Positions 38,660 to 49,953 of a stretch of DNA of 64,000 nt are shown here, piece after piece. The notes under the pieces were generated by a model. The model saw nothing but the letters and a program-made list of their open reading frames with translations. It ran no database searches and had not been told where the DNA came from. The stretch spans positions 30,274,436 through 30,338,435 of the forward strand of contig NC_052509.1 of assembly GCF_014356525.2 (NCBI RefSeq), written 5' to 3'. How positions within the stretch are numbered: the first letter of the stretch is position 1; each line of letters starts with the position of its first letter. A program made the translations under genes and the position numbers. This DNA comes from Nilaparvata lugens. Its lineage: Eukaryota; Arthropoda; Insecta; Hemiptera; Delphacidae.

Positions 38660-41055
38660 TGAGTGCCACTGACTAAACAGTGACTGAACAGTGACTGAAC
38701 AGTGACTGAACAGTGACTGAACAGTGACTGATCAGTAATTGAACAGTGACTGAACAGTGACTGAACAGTGACTGAACAGTGACTGAACAGTGACTGAACA
38801 GTGACTGATCAGTAATTGAACAGTGACTGAACAGTGACTGAACAGTGACTGAACAGTGACTGAACAGTAATTGAACTGACTGACTGATCAGTAATTGAAC
38901 TGACTGACTGACCACTGAGTGGATGACCCTGCCATCCTGCCACAGACACGCTGAACACTGGTGAGCATGGTCCATGTGACAGGAGGAGCTAGGGTCATTG
39001 AGAATGCCCATGCTAAATGTCCTAACACAGAGGAGGCAAAGTGGGAGTCGCTGAAAATATCCATCTTCAATGCCACCCTGATTCAGAGCAGCACAGCCAT
39101 GCTGATCCAGAGCCTCCCATGGACATTCCAATCCAGCAGGTCCACCATGGACACATTAATCTGGTGTGATAGAGGTCTCCATGACCATGCAGAGTGACAG
39201 GTCCTGCATGACCATCCCGAGCCAGAGTCCCCTATATATGAAGGGCCACTGCCAAATTGAAGCCATCCTGGCCTCAGCCGGCAGGACGATTGCGAGCCGC
39301 GGCGGGTCGACTGTTGGTGGCGGGATGACAGCCGTCAGTGGGGCGACCAGTGGTGGTGGGGTGTCTGGTGGCAGCAGTTGGATGACTGGTGGCGGTGGTT
39401 GGATGATTGGCAGTGGTTGGATGATTCGCGGCAGATGGATGACTGGCGGTGGTGGTGGTGGGGTGACTGGCGGCGGTTGGATGACTGGTGGTGGTGGTGG
39501 AGTGACTGGTGGCAGTGGTTGGATGACTGACAGCGGTGGTGGGGTGACTGGTGGCGATGGTGGGGTGACTGGTGGTGGCGGTTGGATGACTGGCGGCGGT
39601 GGGGTGACTGGTGGCTGTGGCGAGTTGAGTAGCTGAATGACAAATGAGCCGACCCCTAGATTATTTGTGTGAGGTGGCTCATAATGGCTGAAGCAGAACC
39701 CATCATTACTGTGATGACTCCATTAGATATTGCTCTCAGCCATCTTCAACAGAGCAATGATTGGTTAGGTTCTGGAATGGTATGATAGGTTGAGAAATGG
39801 TTAGGATGGGTTAGGTTGGGTTTTGTTAGGTTCGGTTAGAGAAGGTTAGGTTGGATTAGGTTTGGTTTGGTTAGGCTAGGTACAGTAGGAATGGGAACTA
39901 ATAAGGAGTTGTAGTAGCAGCACTACTAGTTGGAGTAGTACTAGCAGGAGTTGTAGTGCTAGCAGGAGTTGTAGTACTAGCTTGAGTAGTTGTCTAGAGT
40001 CCAGAGTCCAGAAGTCCAGAGTTCAAAGTCCATGGTCCAGAGTCCAGAGTCCAGAAGTCTAGAGTCCAGAGTCCAGGAGTCCAGAGTTCAAAGTCCAGGG
40101 TCCAGAGTTCAGAGTCCCAAGTTCAGAGCCCCAAGTTCAGAGTTCAGAGCCCAGAGTTCAGAGTTCAAAGTGTTCAGAGCTCATATAGGTAAGAAATCAC
40201 CTTGCTATGCTTTCAACGAAGGCTGTTTCAACGACCCTGTTCCAGTTCCCTGTTCCTGTTCCAACAAGTCTGTATGACGTCATCTCTCAACTATGCCTAT
40301 ACATCTCAATAATGTTCCCACTGTAGGGCTGAGAGTGAGAGAGTGACAGATAGTGAGAGAGAAAGAGAGTGAGCAGTGAGTGATCAGTGAGTGATCTGTG
40401 ATTGAACAGTGACTGAACAGTCAATGAACAGTCACTGAACAGTGACTGAACAGTGACTGAACAGTGACTGAACAGTGACTGAACAGTGACTGAACAGTAA
40501 CTGAACAGTGACTGATCAGTAATTGAACTGACTGACTGACCACTGAGTGGATGACCCAATTATACCATACAGACATGATGGTCCATGTGACAGGAGGAGT
40601 GAGGGTCATTGAGAATGTCCATGTTAAATAAGTCATGTCTAAACATGGAGGTGGAGTGGGAGTCTGTTATGTTGGAGTGGGGGGTGTGATCTCATTACTA
40701 CACAAAAATCACAAACACGTACTGGCGGCACGACTGCACGAGTCACAATGTCCCACTCCTTGCAGAACAACTCCTCTTATAGCCCCTCAGTTAAAGATCC
40801 CCAGTGATTTATTTTCCATTTATTCCCGATTTTATGTGTTTTTTTTTTTAATTTTTTTCTTTTTTTATTTTTTTTTCATTCATTTTTTTTCAGGTTAGGT
40901 CTGATCAACTTGGGTGACCTTGAGGTTAGGTTTGGTCAACTTGGGTGACCTTGAGGTTAGGTTTGGTTGACTTGGGTGACCTTGAGGTTAGGTTTGGTAG
41001 ACCTGGGTGACCTTGAGGTGGAGGCAGGTTCTATAACCCACCTTTTTATACTACT
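38660..41055 (-). repeat. Right TIR of element C
   Basis: Inverted copy of the left TIR, about 2.4 kb, with the same block order from 41055 inward. Minisatellite blocks differ in copy number from the left TIR, so the two TIRs have evolved independently by slippage. Apparent ORFs in it are repeat by-products. Confidence 0.85.
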
Positions 41056-41061
41056 TACAAT

Positions 41062-41317
41062 ACCTAAGAAAACGTTTCATGCCTAAACGTTTCATGCGGA
41101 AAAATTGAATAATTCAATTAGTTATGGAATTTCATACGATTCTAAAGATGACATGTATTATATTGAAGATCAGCAAGTAATATTCGATAACGGGTATATA
41201 GATATTTATAATGACAGATTTTTTATAACACATGGTTTACTTGAGTTATTTTTCAGTTCAAGGCCAAATTCGAATCTTTATAATCAGAGAGATCTGGATA
41301 AGTATAAAAAAATCTAA
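41062..41317 (+). pseudogene. Second half of the element B structural-type protein
   Basis: Resumes right after element C's target duplication. From 41105: YYIEDQQVIFDNGYIDIYNDR, THGLLELFFSSRPNS and a DLDKYKKI end. The same arrangement (ordered beta block, GL-E-L-F, then DLxxY) occurs in the element C protein before its PLA2 domain. The frame stops at 41315-41317 and a related frame follows at 41384. Confidence 0.55.
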
Positions 41318-41383
41318 ACACTTACAGGCATACATTCAGATCGAAGAGGGTATATTAAATGTAATCAGGGAATTTAATCGCAA

Positions 41384-41617
41384 ATGATTCAGAAATTATT
41401 TCCCAGTAAAAAAATTAGTAAAAAGAAGGGATGGGGTTTATTGAAATTTGCAAAAGATAATTCACATGATAGAATTCATCAATACTTTGATGATTTTGAC
41501 AAATTAGTGGAAAGATTAAATTTACTTTATTTCTCAAAAGATTATGGCAACACAGGACATGATGTTGAGATCGTGTCTATAATTGAAGAGCTAAAAGAAG
41601 CAGAACTTATTGTTTAG
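41384..41617 (+). CDS. C-terminal region of the structural protein, or separate small ORF
   Basis: 77 residues: LFPSKKISKKKGWGLLKF, DNSHDRIHQYFDDFDKLVERLNLLYFSK and GNTGHDVEIVSIIEEL. A conserved helix-rich pattern of insect Polinton-like structural proteins; it may once have been joined to the 41062 frame (stop between, no PLA2 motif). Its stop codon overlaps the next frame by 8 bases. Confidence 0.45.
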   Translation: MIQKLFPSKKISKKKGWGLLKFAKDNSHDRIHQYFDDFDKLVERLNLLYFSKDYGNTGHDVEIVSIIEELKEAELIV

Positions 41618-42646
41618 TATTACGATGACTCTGCATCAATTTGGTCGGATTGATACACCTGGTAGTGCTAATCTTACTTGTGATATTGACTTGATAACAC
41701 AGAAAATAATTGAATCAATATATCAGCAAGGAATCAGCAAAGCTGTGAAATTTTATTTAGATTCACAAATAACCAAACTGGTTTCGGAAAATACTAAGAA
41801 TATCGGTGTGAGCATAATTGAAAGAGAACATATTCTGAGTCATTACAAAATTTTAGTGCCAATATTGATAAAGCTATTGCAGAGAGAACTCTAACTTTAG
41901 AATCTGCTCTAGGAGAAGTTAAAACTTTAACAGACAGCTTTTCATCCCAGTTGATCAGTATTAACAACAATGAAGTTGATAAAGGTTATTTAGATGAGAA
42001 ATTAAAAGCCATATCAGATAAAATTGAGAATTTGGAGGTCTTAGACAGAAACTACCTCAATACTAAATTAAAACAGCTTAGTACAGAAATTTTTACTAAA
42101 GTAAATGAAACACAGCCATCACCAATTTATAAGCAATATTTAGAACCTGCTTTGCAGAAATTGACTAGTTCTTCATTAACAAAGGAAGACTTTGAAAAAT
42201 GATTATCTGAAATGGCGAGTGCAATAAAAGCTAATATTATGGATGGTATTGAACAATTTATTCATTACAAAAGATGCTATTGCTACTCTGATCAATCAAA
42301 TTGCAGCAAGTATGCAACTAAAAATGATATAGGAGATTTTATTAAGAAAAACGAGATGGAAGTCACTTTGAAAAGCATTCGTGATGAAATAGCTGACGCA
42401 ATTAGAAATTCGGAAGAGGGGTCTGTTATGAGACTGCAATGTTTGCCCGCATTCATAGATTATCTCTATTTATTCATCCATAAGATAGCTTATGATATCA
42501 TCAGTGGCTACGCACATGTTAGTTTTAATATGAATTGGATAGAAGCTAAACAAAATAGCCTTTCCGAAAATCAAGTTGCAGGAATGATAACAACAAAAAT
42601 GCGGTTAGCACAATATAAAGGCTTTGTGTTGTCTCCGAAAATATAA
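41610..42646 (+). pseudogene. Coiled-coil (fibre-like) structural protein of element B, broken
   Basis: 41610-41894 starts MFSITMTLHQFGRIDTPG. A frame change near 41850 leads to a long heptad-rich helix (EVKTLTDSFSSQLISINNNEV; DKIENLEVLDRNYLNTKLKQL) at 41951-42202. An in-frame TGA at 42200-42202 is followed by the same frame from 42212 to 42646, with a CYCYSDQSNCSKY cysteine cluster and an aromatic C-terminal domain (FNMNWIEAKQNSLSENQ). A long trimer-type coiled coil plus a C-terminal head suggests a fibre or tail-spike-like protein (inference). Confidence 0.5.
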
Positions 42647-43005
42647 AATCTTGTGAAAGGATAACACTTGGCATATGAGGGAGAAATTTGAATTTGAAGT
42701 ACAGTGAACTTTAACGGTTTTCTTGCTAACACAAACACGTGCCACTTCAAGATGATAAATCAGACTCTTTATAAATTTTTTTCATGCATCTATGATTGAT
42801 TAACTGAATGTGACAGTTTTTTTTTTTTGATGTAGGAGTTATATGAAGGCGTACACTCTTATCTATAGAATTTGGGAAGGGGGAAACATTCAGCTACAGG
42901 GGAGAGTAGCACACACGTCAATTTTATGGGGAAACATTCAGCCACAGGGGGGGCATAGCACGTGCGTCACTTCTCTCTAAACAGTCGAGCTGATAAGTTC
43001 ACACA
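42647..43005. other. Leader of the 43006 ORF with a 40-bp direct repeat
   Basis: GGGAAACATTCAG(C)CACAGGGG units at 42881-42920 and 42929-42969, both ending in GTCA. There is also a T10 run near 42820. Possibly promoter DNA of the next ORF, but no TATA/initiator pair is evident. Confidence 0.5.
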
Positions 43006-43326
43006 ATGTCTCACTATTTTGATTTGAGAAGTTTTAATGACTCCTCTGTAGAAGCAAATCCACTAGCCGATTGGGGTTATGAATTTTATCCTTTTGATTG
43101 GTTCATAGTAATGAAGGTAACATTTGCCGATAATGGTGAAATTCACCTTAAAATTATCGATATTGATAGTGAAGGTGACTTGAAACACACTATTAAGTTA
43201 CCAAAAGAATATTCAGCGGTTTTCAATGAGGATAACATCAGAAGTTTTAATTCTTGTTCATGGGAATTGAATGTGAGTGGGAATTGCATATTCTTAAGAG
43301 AGTTTCATGGTAATTATAGGTGTTGA
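43006..43326 (+). CDS. Small protein of element B, same family as 2521-2856
   Basis: ATG at 43006, 106 residues, uninterrupted. YPFDWFIVMKVTFADNGEIHLKIIDID, then LKHTIKLPKEYSAVFNEDN and a short FNS-type tail. The order of strands and the LPKEY/PPEKY position agree with the element A ORF. Role unknown. Confidence 0.5.
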   Translation: MSHYFDLRSFNDSSVEANPLADWGYEFYPFDWFIVMKVTFADNGEIHLKIIDIDSEGDLKHTIKLPKEYSAVFNEDNIRSFNSCSWELNVSGNCIFLREFHGNYRC

Positions 43327-43775
43327 GTATTAAGATACCACCCCGAGTGAAATAGGTCTGAGAATATGTGAGTATTTTCAGATATGCTAGCTCATTCCAA
43401 TTTTACTTACATATTGCCGGAGAAAACACTTTAACTATAACGACTGGCTGTATAGTGTCTTTTGAGAATCTAAAATTCTCAGACAACTATAATTAGGTTT
43501 GGAAATCATGCTAGACCCCGATGGTGGAGGGGTTAGTGAAATTTCTAGTACTATTCTAGTGGTGAGGAATTCGAAATAAAAATCATTTGACGATTGATTG
43601 CCTCTATAATAAATATTTAAACTCAAACAACACCTTACAATAAATACTTTCTTCAATTGAAAATTATCTTTGTCTTTAAGAGACCAAATTTAATCATTTT
43701 TACGTCTTTAAGAGACCAAAATCTAAGGGACAGATTGAATTCTAGTGGGGAAAGATCAAGTACTCATCTTTTAGT
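43327..43775. other. Non-coding DNA with a short CTTTAAGAGACCAAA repeat
   Basis: Two copies of CTTTAAGAGACCAAA occur at about 43674-43725. The proposed right end of element B lies somewhere here but no CT-3' terminus can be fixed. Confidence 0.4.
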
Positions 43776-44647
43776 TGTTGTCGCGATGTCCGGAGTCCCT
43801 GGCGGAGATGGATGAAGGGTGAAGATGATTAGTCGTCCTCCAGGAATGTTCAGGCGTCGCGGCGACAGATCCATAAGGGAGTTAGTCTTGTTCTCTCCTC
43901 ATCAGCGTTCAATGACGTACGATTCCATCCATGGTTGGAAGAAGTCGCCGGCCCTTTTACAATGGAAATTCTCAGCCCGATACAGAAACCCAAAAGGGGT
44001 ATTGAAGATCCAACATATAGAGGGAATCAATCGTCATTTATTAATACAAAGCTATCCCATTATTACAGTTTTCTATAAGGGGGACTTTACTCCTACATAT
44101 TACTCTTAGCCTACATTTAAAGTAACTTCAAAAGATGTCCGATTCACTTGGACAATCAATCTCCTGGAGAGAATGAGAATGTACCCCCAAACGAAACATA
44201 TTACTGGAAATTGTAAGAAAATCTCAAGAAACAGTTAACACCATGACAGCTGGGATTAGAATGATTGCTCTCCTAGTTTTCAGAGGCTTCCAGACTGATC
44301 AGTTTTGCCATCATCATTTAAAATATTTACCCGATCGCCTGTGAATTTCTCTTCGCCCACTCTCTTTCTCCTCAGTAAATAAGGAAGGTGATACGTTCAA
44401 GCAAGAAGGAAACTAGGAGAGAAAAGTTATTTTTCTTTTGCAAGTTTAGAATTATGGGATTGAATCAGCATACTTCTGGCATCTAGATCGTCATGAGAAC
44501 AGACAATTCCAAGTGGGATCGTGGAAACCAGGGACTTTAATAAGATTCTGGTCATAATTATAACGATTTTAGAAATGCTTGGTAAGTTGCCAATGAACAA
44601 GAATAAATTTACTATCTTCATGGGAACTGAAAACTACTAACTTAACA
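43776..44647 (+). mobile_element. Possible solo LTR
   Basis: Begins TGTTGTCGCG and ends CTTAACA (TGTT...AACA). The four flanking bases are TAGT and TAGA (3 of 4). The 872-bp length and lack of coding are compatible with a solo LTR, but no paired copy is in the window. The frame at 43819-44109 has no domain. Confidence 0.25.
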
Positions 44648-44867
44648 TAGAATAAATTCCATTTAATAACTCAAAATTTTGGTACAGCTGCTTGTACAGC
44701 AATAGAGCTCAATTTTTTACACATACATGATATTGATAAACAGTTTGATTGAACTCTTGACTGTCAGTTGGAAACCAAGCATAATATGGATATAATAGAA
44801 CTTAGATTATTGTAGAGATAAGGATTTACTTTAATCTGACAGAATAGCAATAGATTATTAAGCAATA

Positions 44868-44872
44868 GATGT

Positions 44873-44905
<33 letters not shown>

Positions 44906-44959
44906 TAGGGAATTTCTCAAGTCACTTTAATCTGTTACTATAGCATTAGATGTGGAGAG

Positions 44960-45017
<58 letters not shown>

Positions 45018-45071
45018 AGAGAGATAGGGAATTTCTCAATTCACTTTAATCTGTTACTATAGCATTAGATG

Positions 45072-45146
<75 letters not shown>

Positions 45147-45190
45147 GGAATTTCTCAATTCACTTTAATCTGTCAGTATAGCATTAGATG

Positions 45191-45221
<31 letters not shown>

Positions 45222-45235
45222 GGAATTTTTCTCTC
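44868..45235 (+). repeat. Composite tandem array: (GA)n plus a 45-bp spacer unit
   Basis: Four units of TAGGGAATTTCTCAA-TCACTTTAATCTG-TACTATAGCATTAGATGT, each followed by a variable-length GA run. The spacers differ by only a few bases, whereas GA lengths differ widely. More GA tracts occur at 45338-45350 and 45388-45408. Confidence 0.9.
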
Positions 45236-45417
45236 AAAGGGGAATTATTTTTCCCTCATCCAATAGTTGATAGTCGATAATCGATATCCACCCCCCTCAT
45301 CTATACTGGCGAAGGGGAAGGGAAAATCTATTTGAGAGAGAGAGAGATATCTCTCTCCTTCTTCATCCCCCTCGTCTTCACTGGGAGAGGGGGAGAGAGA
45401 GAGAGAGAGATGGGGAT

Positions 45418-45465
45418 TGGATTAGATTAGATTAGATTAGATTAGAGATTGATTGATTGATTGAT
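45418..45465 (+). repeat. (GATTA)n and (GATT)n microsatellites, tail of an inverted LINE/SINE fragment
   Basis: ATTAG repeats, then GATTGATTGATTG followed by AGTACTTTATTTATGTAGATTACAA. On the minus strand this reads as a 3' end with AATC repeats, typical of non-LTR tails. The extent to about 45750 is unsure. Confidence 0.5.
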
Positions 45466-45984
45466 TGAGTACTTTATTTATGTAGATTACAATATATACT
45501 GTCTTATACACTTATATACAATAGCTTACAATACAGCAAAATTATAGATGGATTTAAATGATATAGACTAAGAAAATAATTATTGAACTGTATATGATAT
45601 GAAAAAGCAATTTGTGATATAATAACTATAGATAATAATAATTATATTGTTATACATCTACATAAATTGGCAGAGCTTTGGACATATCAATGTCCATTGT
45701 TAGGAAAGAATATTAAAAATATTCTCCCCACTAACTCTCTACCAAAACGTTAATTTCATTATTCAAACTAAGGATTTATTTATCAATGGAAATTTTGTAG
45801 ACGTTTCAATCAATATGAATATTTAAGAGAAAAAGAACAGAAAATTGATAGAGTAAAATAATTATATAGGTAGATAAGATCAAATAATTGATTAATAAAA
45901 TGAAGTAGGCTGAAAGTAGATCAGGGTAATCAACTTTCAGTAATATACAGCAGTATGCAGTGGATAATTGAAATAACATGAGTT

Positions 45985-45989
<5 letters not shown>

Positions 45990-46072
<83 letters not shown>
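45990..46072. repeat. (AT)n microsatellite
   Basis: About 80 bases of AT dinucleotide with one TAT interruption. It abuts the 66-bp repeat at 46073. Confidence 0.95.
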
Positions 46073-46076
<4 letters not shown>

Positions 46077-46138
46077 TTCATTCCTTAACACAAAGTTGGT
46101 CTTTTGCATAAATCTTTACAACTCATGTTGGTACGTTC
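46073..46138 (+). repeat. 66-bp repeat, left member of an inverted pair
   Basis: Starts TAGGTTCATTCCTTAACACA. The complement recurs at 54215-54280 with about 80-85% identity. It could be terminal repeats of one old 8.2-kb element or two copies of the same repeat. Confidence 0.6.
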
Positions 46139-46463
46139 GCGTAAGATGGTCCAAGCATCTTTAGTAGCTCCACAGACCTATCATGTGATGGCGTTTGCGT
46201 AATGGAGTATTATAGTTCACTCCCGTGGGTCTGAGTGTTCGCGCCATTTATTCAGACTGAACTTGATTTGAGGTTATGTATTGAAGTTGGCGCCGTTTCT
46301 GTTGTGAATGGAATATTCTTGTCTAGTCCTTGTCTGTCAGCTGTCTGTTGTCTGCAGACAGTGCAGAGTGAAAGTGATATTGTGTTTTGTGTTGTTGTGA
46401 TTGTGTCAAAATGTCCAAAAAGATTATTCAAGCAGTGATAAATTTTTGAATTCAACTTTGAAA
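46139..46463 (+). other. Candidate 5' exon with consensus splice donor
   Basis: A GC-richer island in AT-rich DNA. It contains several ATGs, a short ATG frame (ATGTCCAAAAAGATTATTC, near 46410) and a strong donor AAAG/GTAAGT at about 46464. It reads like a 5' UTR/first exon of a host or transposon transcript. No downstream exon can be paired with confidence. The open frames 46235-46438 and its mirror on the other strand have no domain. Confidence 0.2.
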
Positions 46464-47159
46464 GGTAAGTCAGTTATAGAATTATAACTTGTACTTGAAT
46501 TATTATAATTACTTGTACTATTTAGCTTGCTTCTTTTACAATTATTTCCTTATGAGATTTAGTAATGCTTTAAGGTTATTAACATTTTGAAACGAAATCA
46601 AGAATAAAACACATCAAAAGTAGAAATTAAAAGTAAACCGCATCACTACTCACAGAGTGTATGTAATTGAGTGATTGGAAATAAATAAATGTAACAAAAA
46701 ATAAAATCGTAAATGTAATTCCTTCATTTCTATCACTACTTACAAGCTCAACTAATTCTGCACAAGAATCTTATTCTATTAGGATATATACAATAAATAT
46801 ATACCTGGATAGAATTGGTAAGAAGCTCATTGGCAATGAAATTCTCAATTGTATAAATAAATATTTAGATCATAAAAGTCAAGTTAGTCCTAAAATCATT
46901 CCTCTTCAGCCATGCAATTTTTCATAAATAACTCTTTTAATAGGTCTAAAGATAGGAATGGATATTTATTTATTTATTCAATCAATGAGAATTACTCAAC
47001 TTACAGAAAAGTACCACAGGCTTATACGCCCAAAACGGTTCCAATTCTAATTTATACAACAGTCCAAATGTAGCTAGGTTATGTGATAGTGATATGCAAA
47101 CAATACCAATCCTGGGCCTAGGACTAATGATGAATAAACAGCTAATGAAACTTTTCTAA

Positions 47160-48847
47160 ACACCATATCTTTGAATGTCCAGGGTATATCAAACAAATAA
47201 GAATATATTTCCCTCTTATTATGTTATAAAACTATAGCCTAATGCTAGGATAATTACTGTTGCTGAACACTGGTTAACAAACGATGACTGTAGCTGTCTC
47301 ACAATACCTGACTATGAACTTGGGTCCTTCTATGGAAGGAAAAATTCCACACATAGTGGAGAAGCAATTTTTTTAATTAATGGATTGAAATTAGAAGAAT
47401 TAAGCATAGTAAAGGAACTTTTTTTAGATATATATGGTATTAATTCTAAGGTCTTAAAAATATCTGCCCCTTATATAAGTGAAGTTTTGAGTTACCTTAT
47501 AAATTATTGTTTAGTATACAAGGGCATTTATCCAAGTGTATTGAAAAACGTTAAGGTAATACCTGTAGGCTACATAAAAAAGGTGATAAGAAAAACTTCA
47601 GGCCAATATTTCAGGCCAATATAATCAGGCCTTATTTCAGGCCAATAACAATTGTACCTGTGATATCCAAAGTATTTGAGGCCATAATGCAAGACCAGAT
47701 CTCAAATAATTTTGAAAACTTTGGTATTTTTACTAAAAAACAATTTGGTTTCAGGCCATGTAGAAATACTAGCAATGCAGTAACAAGTTTAGTAAATTAA
47801 TAGTGTTGTTGATGATTTGGAGAAGGGTCTATCTGTTAGTTTTAGGTCATATGACATATTGTCTAAAGCTTTCGATACTGTTAAGCATAACATACTTTTT
47901 GAAAAATTTTCTTATTATGGCTGCAATTCAAAATCAATCTATTTAAAGGACCGCAACCAGTTTGTTTACAAAGATTGTCAATTCTCTAAGGGCAGAAAGG
48001 TTCATTATGGGGCCCATACTTGGATCAATACTCCCTAATATATATATATTAACAACATAATTTGTAATATAGAAGGCACTGATAAAGCAGGATTTCTCTT
48101 TGCTGATGATTTTGGTCTCAAAGTTAGTTGTAAATCCGAAGCAGGTGTACAAAATTGTCTAGTTGATAGCTCTCTACTCCTTAATGATTGTTGTGCTAGT
48201 AATTATTATGTTCACCTATAATAGAAATTCAAACAATGAAGTAGGGACTGAACCTTTAAAATTTCTAGGTATTGTTCTTGATCCCAAACTTAATTGGCAA
48301 CCACATATGCAGAATTAATTAGTGAAAAAATAGCAAAGGTACTGTACTTGCTGAGAAGGTTAAAGTTAACTGTAGATATTAATATATTATCAAATGTGTA
48401 TTTCTCTCAAATACAAAGTTTACTGTCCTATGGTATACTATTATGGGGCTCTAGTACTCATGTCTCAAAAATATTTATACTCCAAAAGAAAGCAATTAGA
48501 TTGATTTGTAATGTTGATATGAGGACCCACTGTAAACCTTTTTTCACAAAATTGGGAATATTAACTGTCTATTCTTTGTATGTATTATTTAGTGTTAGTT
48601 AAGTAATCTGGATTTAAGGCACTGCCTCTTACATTCTTCAAAAGGAAATTGAAAACTGTACTGAAAGCTGAAAGTTTTTAAGATAACATCCAAGAATTTC
48701 ATGAAATTGACTGGACCAAATATTTGTAGGCTAATATTATTTGTATATATTAATTGTATTATGTAATATCTAGTACCTATTTTTGACATTTATCAATGCA
48801 TTGTTAACAATGTCTATGATAATATAGATTCTTATTCTTATTCTTTC
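47160..48847 (+). mobile_element. LINE 4, plus strand, heavily decayed
   Basis: An endonuclease piece (RIITVAEHWLTND, with the conserved Glu, near 47250) is followed by RT fragments. These include a GLSVSFRSYD-type block, an FDTVKHNIL motif (47872), LFADDFGLK (48097, the active site as FADD) and a thumb/C-terminal part (48294-48602, SLLSYGILLWGSS and CKPFFTKLGILT). The tail has TTCTTA repeats at 48829-48846. It is spread over at least five frames. It belongs to the same clade as LINE 2 by its C-terminal motifs. Confidence 0.8.
47385..48602 (+). pseudogene. LINE 4 reverse transcriptase remnants
   Basis: Frames 47385-47624 (connection/fingers, NVKVIPVGYIKK), 47817-48038 (palm) and 48294-48602 (thumb and C-terminus), with stops and slips between them. 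The FADD active site is still visible between frames. Short duplications of CAGGCCAATA near 47600-47650 are part of the decay. Confidence 0.75.
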
Positions 48848-49825
48848 AAGAATGTGAACAAAAAAAGGCTTGCTCATTTTTGAAAGTGGATTTCATATTT
48901 ATTTTTTGTTTGTATTCTAGTTTCCTACATCTTTGTGAGTAATGAGAGAATTGAACAAATACTTTCTGCATTAATTAAATTTATTACTTATAATAAATTA
49001 ACTTATTACACATGGATGAGTGGATGAATAACCCCCATAATAATTTGAAATTAAAAATGGTTTTTGAATTTCAGTATTTTTTTTATTTCTACAATTTATT
49101 CTTGTTTATTATTTCATTTATTTTATAATAATTCCTGTTATATTCAATATAAACAATTTTCATAGATAGAGAATAGCTACAGTATCTTATATTCACTTTC
49201 TAGAAAATCACATGAAAATACATGTGAAACAATTGTGGAAAATGCACATTGTAGTGGGTTCTAGCACATACAATATTATTAGATTACAAACTCTACCTCT
49301 TCTTTGGTTCTAACCTTCTTATTGTGGAAAACTTTTTTTGAAAATTGCAACTTTGAATGCTTTATTGAAAAACGATGATACGTATCAAAAAAGTATTTTA
49401 GCTGTTGTTTTTTTTACAAAGACTACATTAAAATAATGTGTCATCTAGTGTGATGATCTTTTTCTTCGAGAAATATTAGTTTAATTGAAATAGATGGAAA
49501 CAGTTAATTAATCAAACTTGAAAAGCTAATTATACATTGAAACAAATCCTGAAACAAGAAATCTAGCTTATTGGAAGAATAGCTTCCAAAATTACTAATG
49601 AAGCTAACAATGAAAATCAATGAAAAAAATTCCAATGTCACTTCAAAAATCATAAATTGAATCTATGAAGTGCATCAACAAATCAACTGCATTCAGCCTA
49701 TCAGCTTGGAAAATTATGTATTATCATAAATTCAATCGAAAGAAAATACTGTAACCATGCCTATTGGAAGAATCCTTACAGACATCGCGAGGAACGGAGA
49801 ACCAAAAATTGAAATTCTATCAGCC

Positions 49826-49953
49826 AGTTGCATAAAAGAAAATCAAACCATAAGATGACGTCTTTAATGGAGCCACTACAGCCACTTCCCTGTTCAGCTC
49901 TGTATGATGACGTCATCTTATGTTAATTAAATTACATTTTCTTTTGTGCAACT
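49826..49953. mobile_element. MITE 1 (128 bp)
   Basis: Ends AGTTGCATAAAAGAAAAT and its complement with one mismatch; internal GATGACGTC/GACGTCATC also pair. It occurs in the other arm at about 60183-60310. No coding capacity. Confidence 0.7.

Larger units (their letters stand above)
23379..41055. mobile_element. Polinton-like element C with 2.4-2.5 kb TIRs, nested in element B
   Basis: Starts AGTATTATAAAAAGG and ends with the complement of AGTAGTATAAAAAGG. TIRs span about 23379-25885 and 38660-41055. Removing the LTR retrotransposon (10,079 bp plus a 4-bp duplication) leaves about 7.6 kb. The interior (25.9-27.55 and 37.63-38.66 kb) has only a PLA2-type structural gene and one unknown acidic gene, both on the minus strand. 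No polymerase, integrase or ATPase is present, so it would need enzymes supplied in trans, for example by an element like B. Confidence 0.75.
17823..43326 (+). mobile_element. Polinton/Maverick-like element B, interrupted by element C
   Basis: The left part (17.8-23.37 kb) has a BIR gene, family-B polymerase, integrase with chromodomain and packaging ATPase; the right part (41.06-43.33 kb) has structural-type ORFs. All but the BIR gene are on the plus strand. The two parts belong together because the same structural gene is broken at both junctions with element C (22990-23372 and 41062-41317). The outer termini could not be identified: the left border touches a LINE fragment, and the right border lies somewhere after 43326. 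Confidence 0.75.

Noticed and set aside
38673..39131. 152-codon frame of FSHCSVTVQSL repeats
   Set aside because: It translates the 10-mer CAGTGACTGAA array of the right TIR. The same happens at 25597-25884 and 40287-40636.
46235..46455. Overlapping 67-codon frames on both strands
   Set aside because: Mutually antisense with no domain. I list the block only as a possible 5' exon.
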